Source: Deltaproteobacteria bacterium (lineage in GTDB: Bacteria; Desulfobacterota; GWC2-55-46; JADFVP01). From it: a stretch of 5,830 bases of DNA. The notes under the pieces are model-generated. The model saw only the letters and a program-made list of their open reading frames with translations. It was not told the DNA's origin and did not search any database. A program made the position numbers and the translations under genes. The first letter of the stretch is position 1; each line of letters begins with the position of its first letter. The DNA is taken from assembly GCA_024275855.1 (NCBI GenBank), contig JAJRYL010000245.1:1-5830 (forward strand). Reading direction: 5' to 3'. This document shows, one piece after another, positions 1-5,673 of this stretch.

Positions 1-1461
1 GTTACTATTAATCAGATAGGAAGGGTGCAGGACGCCTTTAAGCTTGTGCAGCTCAGGGACGCTATATCCAACGAGGCTAAGTACTTTACGAAGGCCGATA
101 ACCTTAAGGAACTCGAAGCCCTTGTGAACGATCTTGACGGCGGCGGCTTGTCGTCCAAGGTAGACTCTTTCTTCAACGCGTTCTACGGTGTCGCCAACGC
201 CCCGTCTTCGTACGCGGAGCGTTCCGTACTGCTCTCAAAGGCTTCCGTGCTGAGCGACGGTTTCAACAGGATGGACACCGACCTGAACAACAATATAAAC
301 AGGATAAACAAACAGGTTTCAACCGTTGTAGACCAGTTAAACAGTTACGCGACACAGGTAGCCAGTTATAATTTACAGATTGCAGAGGTCGAAAACGGCA
401 CGAATATAGCCGGAGATTTGCGTGACCAGCGTGATCTGGTTATCAATAAAATTGCTAAAATCGTAGATATCAAGACGTTAGAGGGGAGCACCGGACAGGT
501 AGATATCTTCCTCGGCGGCGGGCAGTACCTTGTTTCCGGCATAAATACGTCCAGTATGAGCATGAGTTACACAAACGACTCTCCGGCAGCCTTCTCCCTT
601 ACTCTTGGCGGTACGGACATGAACGCCCATATAAAAGGCGGTTCTCTTAAAGGGTATGTAGACGCGAGCAACCAGTTTCATACGTCGCTCGATAAGGTTA
701 ACCTGCTTTCCGTCTCTATCGTCCAAAAGGTGAACGAGCTTCATATAGGCGGTTACGGGCTTGACGGCAGCACGGGCAACAACTTTTTCAACTCCCCAGG
801 CGTCTATACCAAGGCAAACTCCAATAACGGGGGCGGGGCAATAATCGGCGCAGCGAGCGTCTCTAACGTAGCGAGCCTTACGTTGAAAGATTACGAGGTT
901 CGTTTCTCAAGCCCTACCGCTTATACGGTTATCAATAAAAGCACGAATACGCAGGTAGCGTCCGGTACGTACACGTCAGGCAGCGCTATTACCTTTGACG
1001 GGTTGAGCGTTACGGTCACAAACAGTTCAAGCGCTCCGGCTTCGGGAGACACCTTCGCCGTTAGTGTTACCACCAACGCGGCCTCTACAATGGGGGTTGC
1101 CATTACCGATACGGACAAGGTAGCGGCCTCTTCTACAAGCGCCGGACTGCCCGGAAACAATGTAAAGGCTCTCGCTATCGCCGCGCTGAAAGACGCTAAC
1201 AGCATAAATTCATCTACCTTTACGGAGTACTATACGGCTATAATAACGGATACCGCCATAGCGGTTAACGAGGCTGCCTATAATGCCGACGCTTATGAGC
1301 GTATAGCCGAGCAGGCAAAGATAGCCAAAGAGTCTGTAACAGGGGTTTCCGTTGAGGAGGAGGCTATAAATTTGGTACGGTTGCAGCGCTCTTACGAGGC
1401 GGCCGCAAGGGTTTTAAAGACGGTTGACTCTATGTTTGACGAGATTTTGAATATACGGTAG
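1..1461 (+). CDS. flgK: Flagellar hook-associated protein 1 FlgK (5'-truncated)
   Basis: FlgK (HAP1) forms the first layer of the hook-filament junction outside the cell; it is exported by the flagellar type III apparatus and does not need a Sec signal. The frame is open from base 1, and the first visible residues (VTINQIGRVQDAF) match the family segment that follows the conserved N-terminal heptad region, so roughly 50-70 N-terminal residues lie upstream. The GTG at 25 is internal and not a start. 486 residues are visible: a helical D1-type region (about 10-150), a beta-rich variable part with a module around 297-357 (DYEVRFSSPTAY ... FDGLSVTVT ... GDTFAV) common in FlgK proteins, and the C-terminal D0/D1 signature (SVTGVSVEEEAINLVRLQRS near 445-464, then a MFDEILNIR end). 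The reading frame is intact to TAG. flgL follows after 29 nt, the usual flgKL order. Family assignment is very secure; only the 5' end is missing. Confidence 0.97.
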   Translation, partial: VTINQIGRVQDAFKLVQLRDAISNEAKYFTKADNLKELEALVNDLDGGGLSSKVDSFFNAFYGVANAPSSYAERSVLLSKASVLSDGFNRMDTDLNNNINRINKQVSTVVDQLNSYATQVASYNLQIAEVENGTNIAGDLRDQRDLVINKIAKIVDIKTLEGSTGQVDIFLGGGQYLVSGINTSSMSMSYTNDSPAAFSLTLGGTDMNAHIKGGSLKGYVDASNQFHTSLDKVNLLSVSIVQKVNELHIGGYGLDGSTGNNFFNSPGVYTKANSNNGGGAIIGAASVSNVASLTLKDYEVRFSSPTAYTVINKSTNTQVASGTYTSGSAITFDGLSVTVTNSSSAPASGDTFAVSVTTNAASTMGVAITDTDKVAASSTSAGLPGNNVKALAIAALKDANSINSSTFTEYYTAIITDTAIAVNEAAYNADAYERIAEQAKIAKESVTGVSVEEEAINLVRLQRSYEAAARVLKTVDSMFDEILNIR

Positions 1462-1490
1462 TTTTTTTTGCACGACAAAGGCGGTGCGAA

Positions 1491-2372
1491 ATGAGAGTAA
1501 CTAAATCAATACTTTACGATACATACATAAACGATATTCTTAGGCGTCAGCAAGATATTTTAAAGACGTCGAGAAAACTCGCTACCGGTAAAGAGATAAA
1601 CGACCCTTCCGACGACCCGGTTAAGGCCGATAGAATTCTCAGCTCGAAGAGTACGCTTACATCCTTAGAGCAGTACAAGCGTAACTCCGAGAGTTCGCTC
1701 TCTTATCTCGGAATGGCCGAAGACGCCTTGTCGAGCGCCAAGAACGTAATATCGCGCCTTCAGGAGATTACCGTTACAATGGCCAACGGCACCTTAGACG
1801 CCTCCGCCCGCACCAACGCTGCGATAGAGGTACAGAGCCTTTACGACCAGTTGATAGACATTTCCAATACCAAGCTCAATGACGACTATATCTTTTCGGG
1901 GTACAAGACCGACACCCTCGCTTTCAACTCTTCGGGAACCTACGGAGGAGACACAAATAAGCACAGCGTACAGGTCTCGCCGAACAGCTCGGTAAGCATA
2001 GGCATGAACGGCGGAGAGATCTTTTCAGGAGTCGGCGGCGGCACCGACATTTTCTCTTCAATAACGTCGTTAAAGACAGCGTTGAACGCCAATAATACGG
2101 CAAATATTCAGACCGCGGTCACCAACCTCGATCTTTCGTTTACGCAGATTTCCAACTCCGTTTCCGATATAGGCGGCAAGGTGGGCAGAATACAGAGTGT
2201 GGACAGCAACCTCGAAAAGCTCGCCCTTAGAACCAAGATTACGATATCGGGTCTTGAGGATGCCGACTTAGCTAAGGTAATCTCAGAGCTTCAGGTAAGC
2301 CAGGTGGCGCTTGAGGCGGCCCTGAGTTCAGCCGGCAAGGTCTTTAACGTCAATATATTCAATTATATATAG
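1491..2372 (+). CDS. flgL: Flagellar hook-associated protein 3 FlgL
   Basis: FlgL (HAP3) is the second junction protein, sitting between FlgK and the first flagellin ring. The 293-residue product has a normal family length. Its N-terminus (MRVTKSILYDTYINDI, then SRKLATGKEINDPSDDPVKA at about 28-47) is the flagellin-like D0/D1 helix with the conserved GK-I-ND-SDDP motif. Residues 85-135 continue the helical D1 part, including the YDQLIDISNTKLNDDYIFSG motif. Residues about 140-200 are a Gly/Ser-rich variable outer domain. The C-terminal helix (LEDADLAKVISELQVSQVAL, then a VFNVNIFNYI end) is the matching D0 partner. The ATG is supported by an AAGGCGGTG ribosome-binding sequence at 1478-1486, four bases upstream. 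With only 29 nt after flgK and no terminator between them, the two genes are probably cotranscribed. It could be confused with a short flagellin, but its position after flgK and the FlgL-type C-terminus argue against that. Confidence 0.96.
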   Translation: MRVTKSILYDTYINDILRRQQDILKTSRKLATGKEINDPSDDPVKADRILSSKSTLTSLEQYKRNSESSLSYLGMAEDALSSAKNVISRLQEITVTMANGTLDASARTNAAIEVQSLYDQLIDISNTKLNDDYIFSGYKTDTLAFNSSGTYGGDTNKHSVQVSPNSSVSIGMNGGEIFSGVGGGTDIFSSITSLKTALNANNTANIQTAVTNLDLSFTQISNSVSDIGGKVGRIQSVDSNLEKLALRTKITISGLEDADLAKVISELQVSQVALEAALSSAGKVFNVNIFNYI

Positions 2373-2424
2373 GAATTTTTCACTTCTATTGTTTTAATCT
2401 GTAGCAGGTGCTTTTTTATACGCC

Positions 2425-2431
2425 AGGGAGG
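2425..2431 (+). promoter_or_regulatory. csrA Shine-Dalgarno overlapping an AnGGA motif
   Basis: A purine-rich AGGGAGG lies five bases before the csrA ATG and fixes the start. Its first five bases (AGGGA) match the AnGGA core that CsrA proteins bind. In several bacteria CsrA represses its own mRNA through GGA motifs overlapping the ribosome-binding site, so autoregulation is plausible. The overlap is seen in the sequence; the regulation is inferred, and a single AnGGA in a Shine-Dalgarno is common by chance. Confidence 0.5.
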
Positions 2432-2436
2432 GCGAT

Positions 2437-2673
2437 ATGTTAGTTTTGACAAGGAAGTCCGGAGAAGCGATCCGTATTGGCGACGATATAAAGATCGTCG
2501 TTATAGATGTACGGGAAAACCAGATAAAGATAGGTATAGAGGCGCCGCAGAGCCTCTCGGTGCACCGTGAAGAGATCTATCTGAAGATTCAACAAGAGAA
2601 TATCAAAGCGGCCGGAGTATCGAAAGCCGACTTAACCGCCACGCTTGGCGACCTACTAAAGAAGAGCAAATGA
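2437..2673 (+). CDS. csrA: Carbon storage / flagellin translation regulator CsrA
   Basis: CsrA is a small cytoplasmic homodimeric RNA-binding protein that recognises GGA motifs, usually in hairpin loops at ribosome-binding sites, and most often blocks translation. The 78-residue product carries the whole family core: [20 protein letters not shown] at 1-20, the G33 region (KIGIEAPQ) and VHREEIY at 42-48. The RNA-contact residues L4, R6 and R44 are all present. The C-terminal tail (about 49-78) is longer than in the 61-residue E. coli protein, as is usual for CsrA proteins partnered by FliW. It includes an asparagine at position 55, the position reported as important for FliW antagonism in Bacillus subtilis. 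The start is supported by AGGGAGG at 2425-2431. It overlaps fliW by 4 nt, and the likely target is flagellin mRNA. There is a 64-nt gap after flgL, so a separate promoter is possible, but none is convincing. Confidence 0.97.
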   Translation: MLVLTRKSGEAIRIGDDIKIVVIDVRENQIKIGIEAPQSLSVHREEIYLKIQQENIKAAGVSKADLTATLGDLLKKSK

Positions 2674-3140
2674 ACCCTACTCAGCAGGCAGTTATGGACG
2701 ATATAAGTATAGAAACGTCGCGTTTTGGCGCTGTTACGGTAACGCCCGACCGTATAATAAGCTTTGTTCACTCTATTCCCGGTTTCGAGGGCTTGAAGAG
2801 GTTTATTCTTTTAGACCACGATAAAGAAGGGGTCTTTAAATGGCTTCAGTCTGCGGAGAAGCCGGACACGGCCTTTCTTTTAACAGACCCTACGCAGTAC
2901 CTTAAAGAGTATAATGTCAAGTTCAGAAAGTCGGACCTTAAGGCCATTGAGCTTGGCGACAGCGCAAACCTTGTTGTTCTCGCTATGGTCTGCGTGACCG
3001 AAGGCGCTGAGGGCAAAAAAGAGGTGAGCATAAACCTCAAAGGGCCGGTTATCTTTAATATCGAAAATATGAGCGCCATGCAGTCTATACTCGATAATAA
3101 CGAGTACAGTGTGAAACATGTTATAACCGCCGGCAAGTAG
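2670..3140 (+). CDS. fliW: Flagellar assembly factor FliW (CsrA antagonist)
   Basis: FliW is a cytoplasmic protein that binds either flagellin or CsrA. When flagellin is exported, free FliW sequesters CsrA and flagellin translation resumes. The 156-residue product has a typical length and the family motifs in order: [10 protein letters not shown] (15-24) as the first strand, IPGFE (36-40), a FKWLQS ... AFLLTDP stretch (56-74), and NLKGPVIFN (122-130) near the C-terminus. The ATG at 2670 overlaps the csrA stop as ATGA, a translational-coupling arrangement that fits the 1:1 functional pairing. An in-frame ATG at 2694 (residue 9) lies just before the conserved domain and is a possible alternative start, with only a weak AGCAGGCAG upstream. 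No strong terminator follows; the gene ends at the start of a 264-nt regulatory gap. Confidence 0.95.
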   Translation: MNPTQQAVMDDISIETSRFGAVTVTPDRIISFVHSIPGFEGLKRFILLDHDKEGVFKWLQSAEKPDTAFLLTDPTQYLKEYNVKFRKSDLKAIELGDSANLVVLAMVCVTEGAEGKKEVSINLKGPVIFNIENMSAMQSILDNNEYSVKHVITAGK

Positions 3141-3155
3141 GCGTTGCGCAATTAA

Positions 3156-3220
3156 GTCAAATATCCTTTCATTTCGTCAAGTTTTTGACCAGTTCAGGGT
3201 CATTGTATCTATTCGTTGAC
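3156..3220 (+). promoter_or_regulatory. Candidate activator-binding region (repeated GTCAA/TTGAC half-sites)
   Basis: Four copies of one pentamer occur in 65 bases: GTCAA at 3156-3160 and 3176-3180, and its complement TTGAC at 3185-3189 and 3216-3220. The middle two form a perfect GTCAA-N4-TTGAC inverted repeat. A second partly overlapping inverted repeat, TGACC-N7-GGTCA, spans 3186-3202. The block lies at about -143 to -79 relative to the predicted sigma-54 start, which is where NtrC-family enhancer-binding proteins (FlgR/FlrC-type in flagellar systems) usually bind. Between it and the promoter is an A/T-rich stretch (3221-3256) with an AATCAA partial IHF-like match, suggesting bendable DNA. 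The repeats are seen directly; their role as an upstream activating sequence is inferred. Confidence 0.5.
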
Positions 3221-3272
3221 ACTAATCAATTAAAAATACTTATATTCCAAATAGTTAGCTTGGCGTACGGAC

Positions 3273-3288
3273 TGGCATATTTGTTGCA
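3273..3288 (+). promoter_or_regulatory. Sigma-54 (RpoN) promoter for pseBC
   Basis: TGGCATATTTGTTGCA matches the sigma-54 -24/-12 consensus (TGGCAC-N5-TTGC) at all key positions: GG at 3274-3275 and GC at 3286-3287, separated by exactly 10 bases. The predicted transcription start is near 3299. It is the best promoter in the gap and faces pseB, giving a leader of about 106 nt. Sigma-54 transcription needs an ATP-dependent enhancer-binding activator, and in many flagellates it drives middle-class flagellar genes. Placing pseBC under this factor would time sugar synthesis with hook/filament assembly. Confidence 0.85.
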
Positions 3289-3345
3289 ATAAATAAGTCA
3301 GGGAAAGTTTCCTGTGTGTGGTACTCTGTTTTGGTCCTCTTTCGG

Positions 3346-3367
3346 GTTAACTTTTTAACGGACGTTA
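3346..3367 (+). other. Mutually exclusive small hairpins in the pseB leader
   Basis: Two stems share the bases 3356-3359. GTTAA (3346-3350) can pair with TTAAC (3355-3359) around a CTTT loop. TAAC (3356-3359) can instead pair with GTTA (3364-3367), leaving GGAC as the tetraloop. The second form displays a GGA in a hairpin loop, the presentation CsrA favours. Both stems are short and A/T-rich, so they would be weak without a bound protein. Confidence 0.35.
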
Positions 3368-3384
3368 CAGCTTTTTAATACGGA
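3351..3384 (+). repeat. Tandem CTTTTTAA direct repeat, each copy next to ACGGA
   Basis: CTTTTTAA occurs at 3351-3358 and again at 3371-3378, exactly 20 bases apart. Each copy is followed by ACGGA: at 3358-3362, overlapping the last A, and at 3380-3384, one base after the repeat. The duplicated unit lies 20-54 bases before the pseB ATG. It may be a pair of binding sites, of protein on DNA or of CsrA on RNA, or a small duplication without function. Confidence 0.5.
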
Positions 3385-3404
3385 AAATCGTGCAGGAGAG
3401 TTCT

Positions 3405-4418
3405 ATGGGATTTGACGGCAAGAGCATACTTATAACCGGCGGCACCGGTTCTCTCGGCAACAGGCTGGTTAAGAAGCTTCTTGAAGAGCACAGCCCGAAG
3501 AAGATTATAGTCTTAAGCCGGGACGAGTTAAAACAGCACGAGATGGCGTTGCGGTTTAAAGACGAGTCGCTGCGTTTCTTTATAGGCAACGTAAGGGATA
3601 AGGAGCGGCTTTACAGGGCTTTTAACGGTGTAGATTATGTTATTCACGCCGCGGCCCTCAAACAGGTTCCGGCGGCGGAGTACAACCCCTACGAGTTTAT
3701 AAAGACCAATGTCTTAGGCGCGCAAAACGTTATAGACGCGGCTGTTGATACGGGCGTAAAGAAGGTTATTGCGCTCTCTACGGATAAAGCCGCAAACCCT
3801 ATTAACCTCTACGGGGCCACAAAACTCTGCTCGGATAAACTCTTTATCGCCGGTAACTCGTACGCCGGCAGCCAACCCACCCGTTTTTCCGTCGTGCGTT
3901 ACGGAAATGTAGTCTGTAGCCGCGGCTCTGTAATTCCCCTTTTCAACAAACTTAAGGTTACGGGCGTTCTGCCGGTAACGGACGTTAAGATGACCCGCTT
4001 CTGGATAACCATAGAGAAGGGGGCTGAGTTTGTTCTTAGAAGCCTTACGTCCATGAAGGGCGGCGAGATCTTTGTGCCCAAGATTCCAAGCGCAGGTATT
4101 TTAGATGTCGCAAAGGCTATAGCCCCTGATGCCCGTATAGACGAGATAGGGATAAGGCCGGGGGAGAAGCTGCACGAGATTCTGATCTCCGAGGAGAATG
4201 GACGCGAGACGCTTGAGTACCCGGACTACTTCGTTATACAGCCTATGTTCAACTGGTGGGACGACGAGAGAAGAAACGGCGGAGCACCCGTGGCCGAACA
4301 TTTCTCTTACGCCAGCGATACGAACCCGGACGTGCTCAGCGTAGAAGAGATAAAGCGCATGATAGACGAGTACCAAATGGAAGAGAGCGATGATATTTTA
4401 CGGCCGACAGACGATTGA
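3405..4418 (+). CDS. pseB: UDP-N-acetylglucosamine 4,6-dehydratase (inverting) PseB
   Basis: PseB removes water from UDP-GlcNAc and inverts C5, giving the 4-keto-6-deoxy-L-arabino sugar, the first step of CMP-pseudaminic acid synthesis. The 337-residue protein matches the family length (about 334 in Campylobacter). It is an extended short-chain dehydrogenase: the NAD(P)-binding GGTGSLG is at 12-18, RDELKQ at 39-44 and the AAALKQVPAAEYNP segment at 82-95. The catalytic region TDKAANPINLYGATK (126-140) contains D127, K128, Y136 and K140. MTRFWI, GGEIFVPKIPS and GIRPGEKLHE follow, all typical of PseB. ATG 3405 is chosen because AGGAG (3394-3398) lies six bases upstream; an in-frame GTG at 3390 would lie upstream of this site and is unlikely. 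One oddity is cysteine 171 in GNVVCSRGS, where homologues usually have glycine. It is read from a sigma-54 promoter and overlaps pseC by 29 nt. FlaA1/CapD-type retaining relatives are less likely given the small soluble form and the partner gene. Confidence 0.95.
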   Translation: MGFDGKSILITGGTGSLGNRLVKKLLEEHSPKKIIVLSRDELKQHEMALRFKDESLRFFIGNVRDKERLYRAFNGVDYVIHAAALKQVPAAEYNPYEFIKTNVLGAQNVIDAAVDTGVKKVIALSTDKAANPINLYGATKLCSDKLFIAGNSYAGSQPTRFSVVRYGNVVCSRGSVIPLFNKLKVTGVLPVTDVKMTRFWITIEKGAEFVLRSLTSMKGGEIFVPKIPSAGILDVAKAIAPDARIDEIGIRPGEKLHEILISEENGRETLEYPDYFVIQPMFNWWDDERRNGGAPVAEHFSYASDTNPDVLSVEEIKRMIDEYQMEESDDILRPTDD

Positions 4419-5571
4419 CGAAGAGGACATAGAGGCGGTTGTCTCCGTGTTGCGCTCTTCTATGATAACGCAAGGCCCTATGGTCGAAGAGTTCGAGCGC
4501 GCGCTCTGCGATTATACCGGGGCCAGGTACGCTATCTGCTGCTCTACGGGCACGGCGGCTCTTCACCTCGCTCTGCTTGCCGCCGGGCTCGGCCCCGACC
4601 CCGACCCGCGCACAGGGATAACTCCTGAAGCCGCCACGCTTACTACGCCGCTTACTTTTGTAGCTACTCCAAATTCCGCCCTTTATGTGGGCGCTACTCC
4701 GTACTTTGCCGATATAGACCCGGTTACCCATAACATAGACCCCGATAATATAGAGCGTCTGCTCGATGCCAATAAGAAGATAAAAGTTATAATGCCTGTT
4801 CATTACGCAGGGTTACCTTCTTCAATGCCGCGTATAGGTGAAATCGCAAAAAGGTACGGACTTACCGTTGTTGAAGACGCCTGCCACGCGCTCGGCGCTG
4901 AGGAGCTTACGGCGGAGGGCGAAAGCGTTAAGGTCGGGGCGTGTACGCACTCCGACATGACGGTCTTCAGCTTTCACCCCGTAAAGTCGATTACCACGGG
5001 CGAGGGGGGTGCGGTTACCACAAACGACCCGAGGCTGCACGCCCGCCTTAAGAGTTTTAGAAATCACGGCATGCACAAACCGGGCGCAGAGTTGCGAAGG
5101 TGGTTCTACGAGATAGAGGAGCTTGGGTTCAACTACAGGCTTACCGACCTTCAGAGCGCGCTTTGGGTAAGCCAGTTAAAACGGCTCGACTCTTTTATAG
5201 AGCGGCGGGCCGTTATAGCGGCCTTTTATAACAAAGCCTTTAGCGGCCACAGGTATCTGACTCTTCCGCCGGAGGTAGACGGGTTGAAGAGTTCTTATCA
5301 TCTTTATCCGCTTGAAATAGATTTTAAGGCCGCCGGACTTACACGCGTAGAGTGGTTCTCGCGCATGGAGAAGTTCTCTATAGTGCCGCAGGTACATTAT
5401 ATTCCGGTGCATCTGTTTAAGTATTACCGCGAGAGGTTCGGTTACTCGGAGGGGGACTTTCCTGTTGCCGAGTCCTTTTACTCCCGCGAGGCAAGCCTGC
5501 CTATTTTTCCGTCTTTAACCGATGCCGAGGCAAAGGGCGTAGCGGACGCTGTGCTCGCTTCGTTGCAATAA
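4390..5571 (+). CDS. pseC: UDP-4-amino-4,6-dideoxy-N-acetyl-beta-L-altrosamine transaminase PseC
   Basis: PseC transfers an amino group from glutamate to the 4-keto product of PseB, using pyridoxal phosphate, in the second step of pseudaminic acid synthesis. The 393-residue product belongs to the DegT/DnrJ/EryC1/StrS aminotransferase family. Visible motifs are STGTAALHLA (52-61, cofactor phosphate region), TTPLTFVAT (85-93), VEDACHALGA (161-170, with D163 for the pyridine nitrogen), FSFHPVKSITTGEGG (193-207, with K199 as the Schiff-base lysine) and GFNYRLTDLQ (246-255). HYIPVH near 336-341 is also typical. Around 68-82 (GPDPDPRTGITPEAA) it has about ten extra residues compared with the usual short GPGDEV-type loop. 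The ATG lies within the last 29 nt of pseB in another frame, with GAAGAGAG just before it, and the N-terminus aligns with known PseC (MIFYGRQTI-DEEDI), so the overlap is probably real and the genes are translationally coupled. Confidence 0.94.
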   Translation: MIFYGRQTIDEEDIEAVVSVLRSSMITQGPMVEEFERALCDYTGARYAICCSTGTAALHLALLAAGLGPDPDPRTGITPEAATLTTPLTFVATPNSALYVGATPYFADIDPVTHNIDPDNIERLLDANKKIKVIMPVHYAGLPSSMPRIGEIAKRYGLTVVEDACHALGAEELTAEGESVKVGACTHSDMTVFSFHPVKSITTGEGGAVTTNDPRLHARLKSFRNHGMHKPGAELRRWFYEIEELGFNYRLTDLQSALWVSQLKRLDSFIERRAVIAAFYNKAFSGHRYLTLPPEVDGLKSSYHLYPLEIDFKAAGLTRVEWFSRMEKFSIVPQVHYIPVHLFKYYRERFGYSEGDFPVAESFYSREASLPIFPSLTDAEAKGVADAVLASLQ

Positions 5572-5637
5572 CGGAGAATAACCGGAAGTAACGGCTGATA
5601 GGCGGAAAGAGCAGTGAGTGTTTTGGGTTTGCAACTC

Positions 5638-5653
5638 GTTAAACTTCTTTAAC
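5638..5653 (+). other. Perfect A/T-rich hairpin upstream of the zinc-ribbon gene
   Basis: GTTAAA (5638-5643) and TTTAAC (5648-5653) form a perfect 6-bp stem with a CTTC loop, ending seven bases before the GGAGGTAA ribosome-binding site of the next gene. There is no G/C-rich stem or T-run, so it does not look like an intrinsic terminator for pseBC. It closely resembles the GTTAA-CTTT-TTAAC stem in the pseB leader. Confidence 0.4.
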
Positions 5654-5673
5654 TTAAGTCGGAGGTAACCGTT

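Larger units (their letters stand above)
3299..3404 (+). promoter_or_regulatory. pseB 5' leader with several AnGGA (CsrA-type) motifs
   Basis: Between the predicted sigma-54 start and the pseB ATG there are three AnGGA motifs: AGGGA at 3300-3304, ACGGA at 3358-3362 and ACGGA at 3380-3384. A further GGA lies in the AGGAG ribosome-binding site (3394-3398). About 0.4 AnGGA would be expected by chance in a random 106-nt stretch of even composition. One of them is placed in the loop of a small potential hairpin. Clusters of GGA motifs ending at the ribosome-binding site are the hallmark of CsrA-repressed leaders, and csrA lies just upstream. The function is inferred. Confidence 0.45.

Noticed and set aside
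25..27. GTG start for flgK
   Set aside because: The frame stays open to base 1 and the residues before it (VTINQIGR) fit FlgK, so this is an internal valine in a truncated gene.
78..101. Sigma-28-like GCCGATAA with an upstream TAAG
   Set aside because: It lies inside flgK coding sequence and the box spacing is about three bases short; likely a codon coincidence. A similar GCCGATAG in flgL was dismissed for the same reason.
2403..2417. AGC-AGGT-GCT followed by six T after flgL, as a terminator
   Set aside because: The stem is only three base pairs, too weak to call despite the T-run.
3125..3146. Hairpin over the fliW stop codon (CGCC/GGCG)
   Set aside because: Four paired bases, a bulge and no T-tract; not a credible terminator.
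3216..3246. Sigma-70 promoter TTGACA ... TATATT before pseB
   Set aside because: The spacer would be 19 bases and the TTGAC belongs to the repeated half-site set; the sigma-54 site downstream is far stronger. A secondary promoter cannot be excluded.
3299..3314. CAGGGAAAGTTTCCTG palindrome as an operator or start-site hairpin
   Set aside because: The arms match only with one bulged G and almost no loop; too weak to claim beyond noting the AGGGA within it.
3390..3404. Upstream GTG start for pseB
   Set aside because: It would place the AGGAG ribosome-binding site inside the coding region; ATG 3405 has proper spacing and fits homologue N-termini.
4336..4803. 155-residue open frame on the minus strand
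   Set aside because: It lies antisense to pseB/pseC, has no ribosome-binding site or recognisable domain, and is a shadow of strong + strand genes. The other minus-strand frames were dismissed likewise.
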